The notes: generated by a model not told the origin, from the sequence alone. A stretch of 61,199 nt of DNA from Smithella sp. (GCA_007244375.1 SCVW01000031.1:1-61199), one strand, 5' to 3'. Positions 33,840-43,225 are shown, counted from the stretch's first letter. Made by a program: numbers and translations.

Positions 33840-35324
33840 CTATTCCATGTGCATTCCTACAAAGAAATTAGACTTACCACGTTTTACTAATAGCATAACC
33901 CCTTTCTTTTGAACAGCCTTGTTCATTTCCGCATTGTATTGCTTTAAGGATGTTATTTTTACTTTGTTAACTTGTGCAATTATATCATGCAGTTGAATGC
34001 CAACGTTATCTGCCGGACTACCATCTTCTACGTCGGTTACTATTACACCGCTATCTTGAGCGATTCCCAGCTGTTTGGCAATGTCCTTGGTAATTTCCTG
34101 TGCATAAATTCCGAAATATTCACCTGCTGATTTTTTCGCCAAGGCTATTTCAGCTTTCTCAGTCCGTTCAGCAACGTTTACTTGAAATGTTAACTCCTTT
34201 CCATCGCGAATTGCTTTTATAACTGCCTTTTCGCCAACATGTAAAGAGGCTATCGTAAGAAGTAGTTCATGAGTGTTTTTTATAGGCTTCCCGTTAATTT
34301 CAGTAATTATATCTCCTACTTTAATTCCTGCTTTATCGGCGGGATCTCCTTTAAAGACATCGGATACCAAAGCCCCATTTTTATTTTTATGGTTGATATT
34401 TTTTGCTATATCGTCCGTAATGTTCTGAATTGAAATACCAAGCCATCCACGTGTTACTTTACCTTTTGTTTTCAGATCGCCCAAAATGCTTTTTGCCATG
34501 TTTATTGGGATGGCGAAACCTATTCCCTGTCCTTGAGCTACAATTGCCGTATTAATACCGATAACTTTTCCAACCATATTAAACAAAGGGCCTCCGCTAT
34601 TTCCGGGATTAATGGATGCATCGGTCTGGATGAAATCATCATATACTCCTGCGCCGATTACTCGTCCTTTTGCGCTCACTATGCCGGCTGTAACCGTTTG
34701 TTCCAAACCAAAGGGATTACCTATTGCAATGACCCACTCACCTACTCTTACAGCATCGGAATCTCCAATTTCGACAAAAGGCAAATTATTTTCGGGTTTT
34801 ATCTTAATTAAAGCAATGTCGGTTTTAGCGTCGGTACCTATGATTTTTGCTTCATATTCCTTACCATCCGAGATTTTTACCAAAATTTTATCCGTCTGTT
34901 CCACAACATGATTATTTGTAAAAATGTAGCCATCACTACTAATAATAAAACCGGAGCCAAGACTTCTTTGTTTAAATTCGCGCTGAGGTATATCACCAAA
35001 GAAACGTTCAAAAAAATCATCTCCAAACGGACTGCCAAAAGGTGAATGACCAAATGGTGAAATCGAGCCACCTCGTCCTTTAAAAATTTTTGTTGTACTG
35101 ATATTTACTACAGCAGGCTTGACACGCTCAGCCAGATCAGAGAAAGAACCTGGCACAGCATCCGGGGATACTGCTGATGCACTTTGAATTTCTGGCGCTC
35201 CTGAAGGAAGAAAGGACGATCTTAAAACTTCCACAAAAGAGACAATAAAAAATGCGACTAAAAACGCCATTAAGAACATGAAAAATGTCTTACGATTTTT
35301 GTTTTCCATATTATCCTCCGCCAT
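33840..35324 (-). CDS. degP: DegP/HtrA-type periplasmic serine protease
   Basis: A 494-residue Do-family protease. An N-terminal transmembrane signal anchor (about 13-32) is followed by a trypsin-like domain with the triad H139 (FTNNHVV), D169 (DAKTDIALIKI) and S243 (NPGNSGGPL), then two PDZ domains (about 275-375 and 390-490). The LA-loop is glycine/phenylalanine rich (GHSPFGSPFGDDFFERFFG). It degrades and refolds damaged envelope proteins. The gene is divergent from the MCE operon, with 170 bp between them. Confidence 0.95.
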   Translation of the reverse strand: MAEDNMENKNRKTFFMFLMAFLVAFFIVSFVEVLRSSFLPSGAPEIQSASAVSPDAVPGSFSDLAERVKPAVVNISTTKIFKGRGGSISPFGHSPFGSPFGDDFFERFFGDIPQREFKQRSLGSGFIISSDGYIFTNNHVVEQTDKILVKISDGKEYEAKIIGTDAKTDIALIKIKPENNLPFVEIGDSDAVRVGEWVIAIGNPFGLEQTVTAGIVSAKGRVIGAGVYDDFIQTDASINPGNSGGPLFNMVGKVIGINTAIVAQGQGIGFAIPINMAKSILGDLKTKGKVTRGWLGISIQNITDDIAKNINHKNKNGALVSDVFKGDPADKAGIKVGDIITEINGKPIKNTHELLLTIASLHVGEKAVIKAIRDGKELTFQVNVAERTEKAEIALAKKSAGEYFGIYAQEITKDIAKQLGIAQDSGVIVTDVEDGSPADNVGIQLHDIIAQVNKVKITSLKQYNAEMNKAVQKKGVMLLVKRGKSNFFVGMHME

Positions 35325-35497
35325 TTTGATAGAAAATTAAATGCTATTTAATGATTTTGCTTGTATTTATCTTATTTCTCAACGAAAAATAGTATAATAA
35401 TTGCCCTATTTTTGTCAATTAAATATTCTTAGATTTTAGCTATTTGAAGAATTAACAGTCATGTGCTATTATATGATTAATTAGGGAATTTTGATTT

Positions 35498-36280
35498 ATG
35501 GTTATATTGGAAAATATAGGATGCGCAGTCATAAAATTAATAAATTCGTTCGCCGATATTATTTATTTTGCCTGGAAAATATTAATTCGTATCTTTAACC
35601 GTAATACTTATACCAGTGCTATGCGAACAGTTCTGATTGATCAGATATATTTCACTTCCGTACAGATATTGCCTATTTTCCTAATGGTTTCAATAGCTTT
35701 TGGTTCGTTGCTTATTGGTGTCCTTTTCCTCCAGCTTAAGCAATTAGGTCTCACACAATATTTTGGTCATGTTTTAATGGGCTTAATTGTTACAGAGTTT
35801 TCCCCGTTTATTACGGTACTTTTAATAACTTTGCGATCCGGTTCCGCCATCAATACGGAAATTGCTGTGATGAAAGTAAATAAAGAAATGAGTGCACTGG
35901 AGGCATTTCGTATAGATGTAATAAACTACCTTCTGGTGCCCAGAGTAATTAATGGAGTTATATCAATAGTTTTATTAAGCACTCTTTTTTCTGTAGTTCT
36001 GTTGGGCAGCGGCATTTTATTTTCAAGTTTGATTTTTGGTATGAGTATAGATGCATATTCAAACGTTTTATTAAATTCGGCAAATTTTTCCGATATAATA
36101 ATAGCTCTGTTAAAAAGTATTGTTTTTGGTTTTTTTATCATTTTAATTCCGGTTCGTTTTGGTTTGCAGGCTTCCCACGAGCTTACCAGTATTCCAATTG
36201 TTGTTTCTCGTGGCATGGTCAACGTATTTGCAGCCATTCTAACTATTGAGGTGTTATCATTAATAATAAAATTATTTTAA
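35498..36280 (+). CDS. MlaE-like ABC transporter permease (MCE system)
   Basis: A 260-residue MlaE/YrbE family permease of a phospholipid-trafficking MCE transporter. Five or so hydrophobic helices, and family blocks FGSLLIGVLFLQLKQLG, EFSPFITVLLITLRSGSAI with EIAVMKVNKEMSALEAFRID, equivalent to the MlaE TGRVGAAIAAEIGTMRVTEQ region. TLRSGSAINTEIAVMKVNKE retains the conserved A/E pattern that docks the ATPase. First of four genes with overlapping ends. The partner ATPase downstream is degenerate. Confidence 0.88.
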   Translation: MVILENIGCAVIKLINSFADIIYFAWKILIRIFNRNTYTSAMRTVLIDQIYFTSVQILPIFLMVSIAFGSLLIGVLFLQLKQLGLTQYFGHVLMGLIVTEFSPFITVLLITLRSGSAINTEIAVMKVNKEMSALEAFRIDVINYLLVPRVINGVISIVLLSTLFSVVLLGSGILFSSLIFGMSIDAYSNVLLNSANFSDIIIALLKSIVFGFFIILIPVRFGLQASHELTSIPIVVSRGMVNVFAAILTIEVLSLIIKLF

Positions 36281-36738
36281 ATTTCTTTAGCAGTGAACAA
36301 TCTTTGGATCTAGGAGTGCGGAATTTTATAAAAAACCATCCGCAACAGGCAGCACTTGTTTCGATTGATATACCTTTGATTTCCAATCAAAGCGTTTTGA
36401 TGAATATTGCTTTGATCAAGCAATACCATGAGAACATGCCCACAGCCAAAGTCGAACCGATTGTATTCAACGCGTTGCAGCGGCTAAATTTGGAAAATAT
36501 TGCATATAAAAGAAATCCGGATTTGAATAATGAAGAGAGGTTTTTTGTCATGTTGCTGAGGGCAGTTATGGTTCGCAATGCGCTGGTGATTATTGATCGA
36601 CCGTTTAAAATTATTCCGCATCTGAAAAATATTGATTACATTTTTCAGGCATTAAAAAACATTGAAGATTTATATGTAAATTGTAATATATATGATTATG
36701 AGTGGATGAGAGAAAAATATGGGGAATTATCCAAATGA
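36259..36738 (+). CDS. Degenerate MlaF-like ATPase subunit lacking Walker A
   Basis: About 159 residues if started at ATT (36259), which has GAGGTG five bases upstream and overlaps the permease end; TTG at 36304 is the other possibility. In operon position of the MlaF ATPase, it keeps a Q-loop-like VSIDIPLISNQSVLMNIALI, a weak signature-like LNNEERFFVMLLRAV and a Walker B-like NALVIIDRPF, but no P-loop (GxxGxGKS/T) can be found, and the usual DE of Walker B is DR. It cannot hydrolyse ATP as MlaF does. It may be a structural subunit served by an ATPase elsewhere, or a decaying gene. It ends in an ATGA overlap with the MCE gene. Confidence 0.65.
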   Translation: MNNKIILNFFSSEQSLDLGVRNFIKNHPQQAALVSIDIPLISNQSVLMNIALIKQYHENMPTAKVEPIVFNALQRLNLENIAYKRNPDLNNEERFFVMLLRAVMVRNALVIIDRPFKIIPHLKNIDYIFQALKNIEDLYVNCNIYDYEWMREKYGELSK

Positions 36739-37496
36739 AAAGAGAAGTTAAAGTTGGTTTGTTTATAGTTTGCACGGCAATTATTATTTGCGTGGCGCTT
36801 CTTTATCTGGCGAATGAGAAAGGATTTTTTGCCAGAAATTATACGTTTACACTTTCATCACAATCGGGTGACGGATTTACCGAAGGCATGCCGGTTGAAT
36901 TTTCGGGATTTACTATCGGTAAGGTTCAGAAACTTGAGCTTAATGATAAAGGCCTTGTTCTAATCAAAATTAAAATTCCTCAAAAGCATCTAAAATGGAT
37001 CAAGATAGACAGTACTTTTACCTTGTATCGCCCATTAATTGGTGCTGCGCGTATTATTGTAACAACCGATAATTTGAAGAGCGCAGCGTTGCCTGAAGAC
37101 AAAATTCCGGAGGTGCAAATAGTCAACGACATAAATGACTCTATTGAAAAAGTACAACCACTGCTGGACAAAGTAACTCAGATTGCGGAAAATCTGGAAC
37201 GGGTAAGCAGTAAAATTGATGTTATGGCGGGAAAGGCTGATGTGCATGTGTTCGGCAGCGAAGGCACAATGCCACAGGTTAATAAGATACTAAAGGATGT
37301 CAATGGAAAGCTGGAAAGGTTGAATCCAACAGTAGATAACGTAAATAAAATAAGCACAGAAGCTTCCGAAGGTTTGAAGGACATTGGTATACTGCGTTCG
37401 AATGTAGACGATACGCTTAACGCCGTTGAAGATGTGGCCAAAGGCGTTGATTCCATCATTTCCAGGAAAAAAGAACCGGAGATTAAATTGCCATGA
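36735..37496 (+). CDS. MCE/MlaD-family substrate-binding protein
   Basis: 253 residues from ATG at 36735, which overlaps the previous stop. An N-terminal transmembrane helix (about 6-26) anchors it to the inner membrane; the MCE domain follows with GDGFTEGMPVEFSGFTIGKV, the hallmark glycine-rich block; then a long amphipathic, coiled-coil-like tail (about 145-240) with repeated K/D/N spacing. MlaD-type hexamers form the periplasmic lipid channel. It overlaps the next gene by 4 bp. Confidence 0.9.
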   Translation: MKREVKVGLFIVCTAIIICVALLYLANEKGFFARNYTFTLSSQSGDGFTEGMPVEFSGFTIGKVQKLELNDKGLVLIKIKIPQKHLKWIKIDSTFTLYRPLIGAARIIVTTDNLKSAALPEDKIPEVQIVNDINDSIEKVQPLLDKVTQIAENLERVSSKIDVMAGKADVHVFGSEGTMPQVNKILKDVNGKLERLNPTVDNVNKISTEASEGLKDIGILRSNVDDTLNAVEDVAKGVDSIISRKKEPEIKLP

Positions 37497-38155
37497 AAAA
37501 ATATTTAATCCTGGTATTAATGGTGTTTATTTGTGCTTGTGGATCAAGGCAACAGTTTCCTGACTGGAAAGAAACTGCTTTCCGAAACTTCGAAAATTAT
37601 AAAAAAAATTTCTTAAATGACAGGGAAGGTGTATCGGAACCTCATTTTGTCAAAGTAAAACAAGCTCTTTCCGACGGTAATGATTTAAATCTTTTAGCCA
37701 AAATTTATCTGACTAAGTATGCTCTACACACGGCGGTGTTGGAAGATTTTGATGATAGCGAATTTGTTCGCATTAATAAACTTGAGCCCGGTAAGTCAAA
37801 TATTGCTTACTTTAATTTTTTAAAGGGAAACTTTACTGCGGTTGAAGATAATTTTTTGCCTTCCATCTATAGCAGTTTTGTCAAGATTGCCAGAAATAAA
37901 GATACGACAAAAGCTTTTGCAGAGGTTAATTCCATTGATGATCCTCTTTCCAGATTAATTGCCTGCGGAATCTGGATAAAGCATTTTTCTTATGATGAAA
38001 ATATTTTACAATTGGCCATTAATACCTCTGCGGAAAACGGATGGAAAAGACCGCTTTGGGCTTATTTAATCAAACTTCAAAAGTACTATCTGGACCATGG
38101 TGAAACAGCAAAAGCACAAAATATAAATAAGCGCTTGGACGTTCTGAAAAATTAA
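37493..38155 (+). CDS. Predicted lipoprotein, fourth gene of the MCE operon
   Basis: A 220-residue protein with a lipoprotein signal peptide: KKYLILVLMVFICACGS, lipid-modified Cys at position 16. The mature part is helical with no motif I recognise; repeated short helices (KIYLTKYALHTAVLEDF, WAYLIKLQKYYLDHGETAKA) resemble TPR-like packing. Its ATG overlaps the MCE stop (ATGA), so it is co-translated and probably works with that complex, perhaps as an outer-membrane partner. Function otherwise unknown. Confidence 0.75.
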   Translation: MKKYLILVLMVFICACGSRQQFPDWKETAFRNFENYKKNFLNDREGVSEPHFVKVKQALSDGNDLNLLAKIYLTKYALHTAVLEDFDDSEFVRINKLEPGKSNIAYFNFLKGNFTAVEDNFLPSIYSSFVKIARNKDTTKAFAEVNSIDDPLSRLIACGIWIKHFSYDENILQLAINTSAENGWKRPLWAYLIKLQKYYLDHGETAKAQNINKRLDVLKN

Positions 38156-38202
38156 TGCTCTCGCTTCAATTATAGAATAACGCCGCATCTTTTTTAAGCA
38201 AA

Positions 38203-38544
38203 TTAACCTATAGCTTTGGGACCCCTCTCAGCGTTGCTGATACGAATACATTCGACAAGTTCGACAACGAATATTTTACCGTCTCCTACGCTGCCGGTGT
38301 GTGCACCTTTGATAATTGCTTTGATTGTCGGTTCAACAAAATCCTGATTTACGGCGATATCCAATCTAACTTTATTGAGTAGCCCGCCCGCTTCCTTTGC
38401 ACCACGATATATTTCTGTCACGCCTTTTTGTCGTCCCTGTCCCAGGACGTTGGTAACAGTCATTAAATTTACTTCCACCGCTTCCAGTTCTCTTTTAACA
38501 GACTCTAGTTTGTGCGGTTGAATAATAGCAATTATTAGTTTCAT
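38203..38544 (-). CDS. glnB: PII nitrogen regulatory protein (GlnB/GlnK)
   Basis: A 113-residue PII trimer subunit. The T-loop reads RQKGVTEIYRGAKEAGG: Q39 is kept but the uridylylated Tyr51 is replaced by Glu, so classical GlnD control is unlikely. The ATP-binding B-loop TGSVGDGKIFV is intact. Encoded right after amtB (12 bp), it should bind and block the ammonium channel when nitrogen is plentiful. Co-transcribed with amtB from the sigma-54 promoter at 39830. Confidence 0.95.
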   Translation of the reverse strand: MKLIIAIIQPHKLESVKRELEAVEVNLMTVTNVLGQGRQKGVTEIYRGAKEAGGLLNKVRLDIAVNQDFVEPTIKAIIKGAHTGSVGDGKIFVVELVECIRISNAERGPKAIG

Positions 38545-38556
38545 AACTTGCTCCTC

Positions 38557-39789
38557 CTATTCGATTACGGTGTAAGCGGCTTCGCTCTGTTGGGTCAAAT
38601 CTAGGCCAATGATTTCATTTTTTTCTTCAACCCGCATGCCGATAAGCACATCAACAATTTTAAAAATGAGCCAGGTCATGATGGCTGTAAAAATTATAGG
38701 AACTGCAACAGCCAGACATTGGATAAAAAACTGTTTTGGGTTGCCGAACAGAAGACCATTGTTTCCGGCAGCGTTGATGGTCTTTTCACAGAAAAGACCC
38801 AAAGCAATTGTTCCTAAAGCACCGCCAACGCCATGGACTCCGAAAGCGTCTAAAGAATCGTCATAGCCAAGCTTTGTTTTAATGATAGCAACAAATATGT
38901 AACAAAGTACGGCGGCGGCAATACCGACGAAAATTGCATTGATCGGATTGATAAAACCGCTGGCGGCAGTAACGGTGGCAAGACCGGCCACAGCTCCTGT
39001 AACCGTTCCCAGGATTGTAGGTGTACCGTTTTGCCACCATTCAATTATCGCCCAGGTTAACCCAGCCGCGGCCGCTGCTGTGTTGGTTGTTAAGAAAGCG
39101 TTAGCGGCAATACCATCAGCGGCCAGGGCACTTCCCGCATTAAAACCAAACCAGCCGAACCACAAAAGCGCAGCACCTAAAACTGTAAAAGGCAGATTGT
39201 GTGGACGAATGGGTCGGTGATTATAACTGATGCGTTTTCCTAGCAAAACGGCCAGTACCAGTGCCGAGATACCGGAACTTACGTGTACAACTATACCGCC
39301 GGCAAAATCAAGCACACCCATTTTTTTCAGCCAGCCACCTGTTCCCCAAACCCAGTGAGCTAAAGGATCGTATACAAATGTTGCCCAGAGAACAGTGAAT
39401 AGCAAAAATGCAGGGAATTTTACTCTTTCCGCATAGGCACCGATGATTAAAGCAGGGGTAATGACGGCAAACATCATTTGGAATATCATAAAGACGATGT
39501 GTGGAATTGTCGCGGCATAATCCGCATTCGGTAGGGAACCTACGCCCTTAAGGCCCGCCCAATCCAGATTACCGATCAGTCCGTGAACATCAGGACCAAA
39601 GGCCAGAGAATAGCCAAACAAAATCCACTGTAAACTTATTACGCATAGAATAATAAAACACTGCATTAAAATGGAAAGCACGTTCTTCCGGCGAACCAGT
39701 CCTCCGTAGAAAAATGCCAAGCCGGGAATTGTCATCAGTAATACCAGCGCCGTGGACATTAAAACCCACGCTGTATCTCCACTATTCAT
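38557..39789 (-). CDS. amtB: Ammonium transporter
   Basis: About 410 residues from the ATG at 39789 (MNSGDTAWVLMS), which has AGGAGG upstream; an in-frame ATG at 39849 lies across the promoter and is unlikely. AmtB forms a trimeric NH3/NH4+ channel. The twin pore histidines are in GGIVVHVSSGIS and DAFGVHGVGGALG; the start FFYGGLVRRKN and FGWFGFNAGSA are family signatures. glnB follows 12 bp downstream. Confidence 0.96.
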   Translation of the reverse strand: MNSGDTAWVLMSTALVLLMTIPGLAFFYGGLVRRKNVLSILMQCFIILCVISLQWILFGYSLAFGPDVHGLIGNLDWAGLKGVGSLPNADYAATIPHIVFMIFQMMFAVITPALIIGAYAERVKFPAFLLFTVLWATFVYDPLAHWVWGTGGWLKKMGVLDFAGGIVVHVSSGISALVLAVLLGKRISYNHRPIRPHNLPFTVLGAALLWFGWFGFNAGSALAADGIAANAFLTTNTAAAAAGLTWAIIEWWQNGTPTILGTVTGAVAGLATVTAASGFINPINAIFVGIAAAVLCYIFVAIIKTKLGYDDSLDAFGVHGVGGALGTIALGLFCEKTINAAGNNGLLFGNPKQFFIQCLAVAVPIIFTAIMTWLIFKIVDVLIGMRVEEKNEIIGLDLTQQSEAAYTVIE

Positions 39790-39829
39790 TAAATTAACCT
39801 CCTTTTGCGTCTTATACAGGAATGTTAAT

Positions 39830-39846
39830 AGCAACAGAAATGCCAA
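39830..39846 (-). promoter_or_regulatory. Sigma-54 promoter of amtB-glnB
   Basis: On the minus strand TTGGCATTTCTGTTGCT has the -24 GG and -12 GC exactly 10 bp apart (consensus TGGCAC-N5-TTGCW). Transcription would start near 39819, about 30 bases before the amtB ATG. This predicts activation by an NtrC-type regulator under nitrogen limitation. Confidence 0.8.
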
Positions 39847-40005
39847 CAATGTATTTAATTGATAATATTGACCATTTTTTTAAGTCTACTTTTTAAAAGG
39901 TAATAAAAGTGCACAAAGACGTTATTCAAAAAGCTAAATTGAACAATTTTGTGATTTCCAACTAGATGATGGAATTTATAAATTTTGGTATGGTTCAGAA
40001 CGATT

Positions 40006-40782
40006 TTAAAGCTTATAAATTTCTGCTCGACAATATTCTCGGAAGCCTGCCTTGATGTAAATTTTTTCTCCCAGTGGAGTTGCCTGCAGAATTATATTTT
40101 GAAATCCGGCTTGCTTAGCCGCTTGCATAGTTGCTTGTGTGATTCTCAGGCCGCATCCTTTATTTCTATAATCCGGAAGAGTCGATACATAATAAATTCC
40201 AGCCGAATTTATGTGTGTGAAAAGAAAAGATGTAGCCACTGGTTTGCCGTCTAAATATGCCAAAAAAAGTCTTTGAGGAGATTGTGCGTCGAGATTAAAC
40301 GAAGAAACAAAAACGCCATATTGTTTTCTGATGCGTTCGGGCATTTCAAAACCGTGAAAAGAAATATCTTCCCATAAAAACAAATCGCTTCTATTCTTTA
40401 CTTCTTTGATTGATATATTTTCGGCAAATTTTATTTCAGCTACAGAATTGTTCAAATCGGCGGCCATGCAAGGGACTTTTGCAATTAATCGCAGTTCATT
40501 ATCTTGCAGTAGTTTTGCGGTTTCAGTCGATTGTCCACGGGGATATACCCACCACCAGAAACGCAGCTTTAAATTTTTATAATAGTCTTTTATTTGGACA
40601 ATAGCTTGTGCATCGTCTTTTGTTAAAGGCTTTTCGTTCCAGGACCAGTTGATATCGGAAATAGCAACGCCGGTGTGCATAGCACAGATTGGTCCAATCC
40701 GCTTTAGAGATGAATTAAGACTGCCCCAGTAACGGCTGACAGCAAAAAAATTTTCGTCAATAATTTTAGTTTTGATGAAAAT
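40006..40782 (-). CDS. GNAT acetyltransferase with non-standard start
   Basis: The coding frame is open from a stop inside the pdxT end to 40006. No ATG, GTG or TTG occurs until an ATG at 40680, yet the 34 codons before it look coding and match the usual N-terminus of this GNAT type (ENFFAVSRYWGSL). An ATT at 40782 is preceded by AAAGGA at good spacing and is the likely start, giving 258 residues. The C-terminal GNAT fold has VSTLPDYRNKGCGLRITQATM (motif A) and KIYIKAGFREYCR (motif B). Acceptor unknown. It follows pdxT closely and is probably the last gene of the his/pdx unit. Confidence 0.75.
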   Translation of the reverse strand: MFIKTKIIDENFFAVSRYWGSLNSSLKRIGPICAMHTGVAISDINWSWNEKPLTKDDAQAIVQIKDYYKNLKLRFWWWVYPRGQSTETAKLLQDNELRLIAKVPCMAADLNNSVAEIKFAENISIKEVKNRSDLFLWEDISFHGFEMPERIRKQYGVFVSSFNLDAQSPQRLFLAYLDGKPVATSFLFTHINSAGIYYVSTLPDYRNKGCGLRITQATMQAAKQAGFQNIILQATPLGEKIYIKAGFREYCRAEIYKL

Positions 40783-40802
40783 TGATTTTCCTTTGATATT
40801 TT

Positions 40803-41480
40803 TTAAATGTTGCCGGCATGTTTAGTCCAACTGCAGCTCTTCCAATGTGGATCGATATACTCATGATCGCTAGCGGTTATTTTCAATCCGCATTTCATTG
40901 CGAAATAACGATGAAAAGCAAGGCATCCTGTTAATTCCGGATGAAATACCGTAACTAAAACAGATTCATTTTCTGCCGCTGCTATGTAGTCGCCGATTTC
41001 TAAAAGTACATTGACATCAGATCCCACATCAATAATTTTGGGTGCGCGAATAAAAATAAGAGGTATAGGTTCGGCAGCAACAGCCGGAATTGTCGCTTCA
41101 CTGACGAAACTATCAAGTTGGCTGCCGAAGCTGTTGCGTTCAATGGTAATGTTAATCAAATTGAGACAGGAACTTTCACCCACGATCTTATTTGCCAGCA
41201 AAATCGCTCCGGCACATGTACCCCATATTTTCATGCCGCGTTGATGAGCCTGAAGCAGTACATCCTTAATTTCAAAAATGTTAAGCAATCTGGACAAGCA
41301 AGAGCTTTCACCGCCGGGAATAATCAATCCGGCCAGATCGGCAAAATCTTCCACCTGTTTGACTCGTTTATAAACGACACCTAAACTCTCCAAGTGTTCC
41401 AAATGTTCGTGTACCCCGCCTTGCAAATCCAGAACACCTATTACAGAAGGCTTATTGCTTACCAGATGGAGATTCATCAT
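40803..41480 (-). CDS. pdxT: Pyridoxal 5'-phosphate synthase glutaminase subunit PdxT
   Basis: A 225-residue class-I glutaminase that feeds ammonia to PdxS for PLP synthesis. GVLDLQGGVHEHLE at the start (usually ALQG), the GGES loop, nucleophile Cys in WGTCAGAI, and the His/Glu pair in VFHPELTG are present. The ATG lies 3 bp after the pdxS stop. It is slightly longer at the C-terminus than usual. Confidence 0.95.
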   Translation of the reverse strand: MMNLHLVSNKPSVIGVLDLQGGVHEHLEHLESLGVVYKRVKQVEDFADLAGLIIPGGESSCLSRLLNIFEIKDVLLQAHQRGMKIWGTCAGAILLANKIVGESSCLNLINITIERNSFGSQLDSFVSEATIPAVAAEPIPLIFIRAPKIIDVGSDVNVLLEIGDYIAAAENESVLVTVFHPELTGCLAFHRYFAMKCGLKITASDHEYIDPHWKSCSWTKHAGNI

Positions 41481-41483
41481 GGG

Positions 41484-42365
41484 TTACCAACCGCGTCCCG
41501 CTAAAATTTGTTCAGGTGGTATTTGTGAGATTTCCAGACCGGGCATGGCTTCTCCAAGATCCATAGAAGCTTCCAAAACTTTTTGAGGATCATTGAAATA
41601 AGCTGTTGCTTTGACGATAGCCCGTGCGCGTTTGGCCGGATCGGCTGACTTGAAAATACCTGAACCAACAAATACACCGTCGCAGCCCAATTGCATCATC
41701 AAAGCCGCATCGGCTGGAGTGGCAATACCGCCTGCCGCGAAATTAACCACGGGCAAACGTCCTAACTCCTTGACTTTTAATGCTAATTCATAGGGAAGAC
41801 CGTTTGCTTTGGCAAAACCGGTTACTTCCTCTACAGGCATCTGTACCAATTGGCGTATTTCACGGTTCATAGTTCTCATATGGCGGACAGCTTCGACAAC
41901 ATTGCCCGTTCCCGCCTCTCCTTTAGTGCGGATCATGGCCGCGCCTTCGGCAATACGGCGCAGAGCCTCTCCCAGATTACGTGCACCGCAAACAAAGGGA
42001 ATCGAAAATTTTGTTTTATCAATATGGCATTCTTCATCAGCCGGAGTTAAAACTTCGCTTTCATCTATATAATCAATGCGCAGAGCTTCCAGAATTTGCG
42101 CTTCCACAAAATGACCAATACGGGCTTTCGCCATAACCGGAATTGATACGGCTTTTTTAATTGCGGCAATCATCGAAGGGTCGGACATTCTGGCCACGCC
42201 GCCATCTTTACGGATATCGGCCGGCACGCGCTCCAGAGCCATTACCGATACAGCTCCGGCTTCTTCCGCGATTTTTGCCTGTTCAACATTGGTTACGTCC
42301 ATAATGACGCCGCCTTTAAGCATCTGCGCCAGCTGGACATTCAGTTCATACCTCTTTGTATCCAC
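41484..42365 (-). CDS. pdxS: Pyridoxal 5'-phosphate synthase subunit PdxS
   Basis: A 293-residue PdxS, which makes PLP from ribose 5-phosphate, glyceraldehyde 3-phosphate and ammonia. [36 protein letters not shown] with the catalytic lysines (K in MAKARIGH and in [12 protein letters not shown]) and the C-terminal [19 protein letters not shown] are all normal. It starts at GTG behind a strong AGGAGG. It gives PLP for the many PLP enzymes, including KamA and LysA-like in this window. Confidence 0.97.
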   Translation of the reverse strand: MDTKRYELNVQLAQMLKGGVIMDVTNVEQAKIAEEAGAVSVMALERVPADIRKDGGVARMSDPSMIAAIKKAVSIPVMAKARIGHFVEAQILEALRIDYIDESEVLTPADEECHIDKTKFSIPFVCGARNLGEALRRIAEGAAMIRTKGEAGTGNVVEAVRHMRTMNREIRQLVQMPVEEVTGFAKANGLPYELALKVKELGRLPVVNFAAGGIATPADAALMMQLGCDGVFVGSGIFKSADPAKRARAIVKATAYFNDPQKVLEASMDLGEAMPGLEISQIPPEQILAGRGW

Positions 42366-42437
42366 TTTTATCAGCCTCCTGACTTAATAATTTTATTATA
42401 ATACTTCACAAAGGTATTGACTAGTGAAATAATCAAC

Positions 42438-43217
42438 CTACCAAAGCATTCTTGTTTTTATTTGTTTTTCGCTTAAAAATTGTTTAATTTCGGTAATTGT
42501 GTACGTACGATAGTGCACCATGGATGCAATTAAAGCCGCGTCGGCCTTCCCTTCCGTCAACACTTCGGCTAAATGTTCGGGCTTTCCCGCACCGCCGGAA
42601 GCGATAACGGGAATGCACACATTTTCGGAAATCATCTTTGTTAAATTCAGTTCATATCCTGTTTGCATGCCGTCGGCATCGATGGAATTCAGGCAAATTT
42701 CACCGGCGCCGAGTTTTTCCGCTTCTTTCGCCCACCATAAAGCATCAATGCCGGTAAAAATTCTACCGCCGTGAATTACTATTTCATAGCCTGACGGAGT
42801 TTTGCCGGATACTTCAACTTTTTTCACATCCATGCCCAATACAATACATTGGCTGCCGAAAGCGTTTGCTCCCTGAGTTATAATTTTCGGGTTATCGACT
42901 GCAGCGGAGTTAACGCTAACTTTTTCCGCTCCGGCCAGAATCACGCGCCGCATATCTTCCAGATTGCGGATACCACCGCCTACGGAAAAAGGAATAAAAA
43001 TAGTTTCCGCCACACGCCTTACCACGTCAATCAAGATGTCGCGTTTGTCTGACGATGCCGTGATATCGTAGAAGACAATTTCATCCGCGCCTTGTTCGTA
43101 ATATTCCCGCGCGACCTCCACCGGATCGCCGATATCCACGTTGCCCTTGAATTTAATACCCTTGGTGAGCTTGCCGTCACGCACGTCTAGGCAGGGGATA
43201 ATTCTTTTGCTAAGCAT
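42438..43217 (-). CDS. hisF: Imidazole glycerol phosphate synthase subunit HisF
   Basis: 259 residues from ATG at 43217 ([12 protein letters not shown]), with GAGG upstream; the longer frame to 43295 only reads into a palindromic repeat. HisF is the cyclase barrel that forms imidazole glycerol phosphate and AICAR. Catalytic Asp residues in CLDVRDG and GMDVKKV, and the phosphate loops SVGGGI and IASGGAG, are intact. hisH lies 161 bp upstream, separated by repeat copy B. pdxS follows 72 bp downstream. Confidence 0.95.
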   Translation of the reverse strand: MLSKRIIPCLDVRDGKLTKGIKFKGNVDIGDPVEVAREYYEQGADEIVFYDITASSDKRDILIDVVRRVAETIFIPFSVGGGIRNLEDMRRVILAGAEKVSVNSAAVDNPKIITQGANAFGSQCIVLGMDVKKVEVSGKTPSGYEIVIHGGRIFTGIDALWWAKEAEKLGAGEICLNSIDADGMQTGYELNLTKMISENVCIPVIASGGAGKPEHLAEVLTEGKADAALIASMVHYRTYTITEIKQFLSEKQIKTRMLW

Positions 43218-43225
43218 GACGACCT

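Noticed and set aside
42366-42437. Possible PLP or sigma-70 promoter signal before pdxS (TATAAT with a 4/6 -35)
   Set aside because: The -35 match is weak and the gap is only 72 bp after hisF, so it may be read as part of the his unit.
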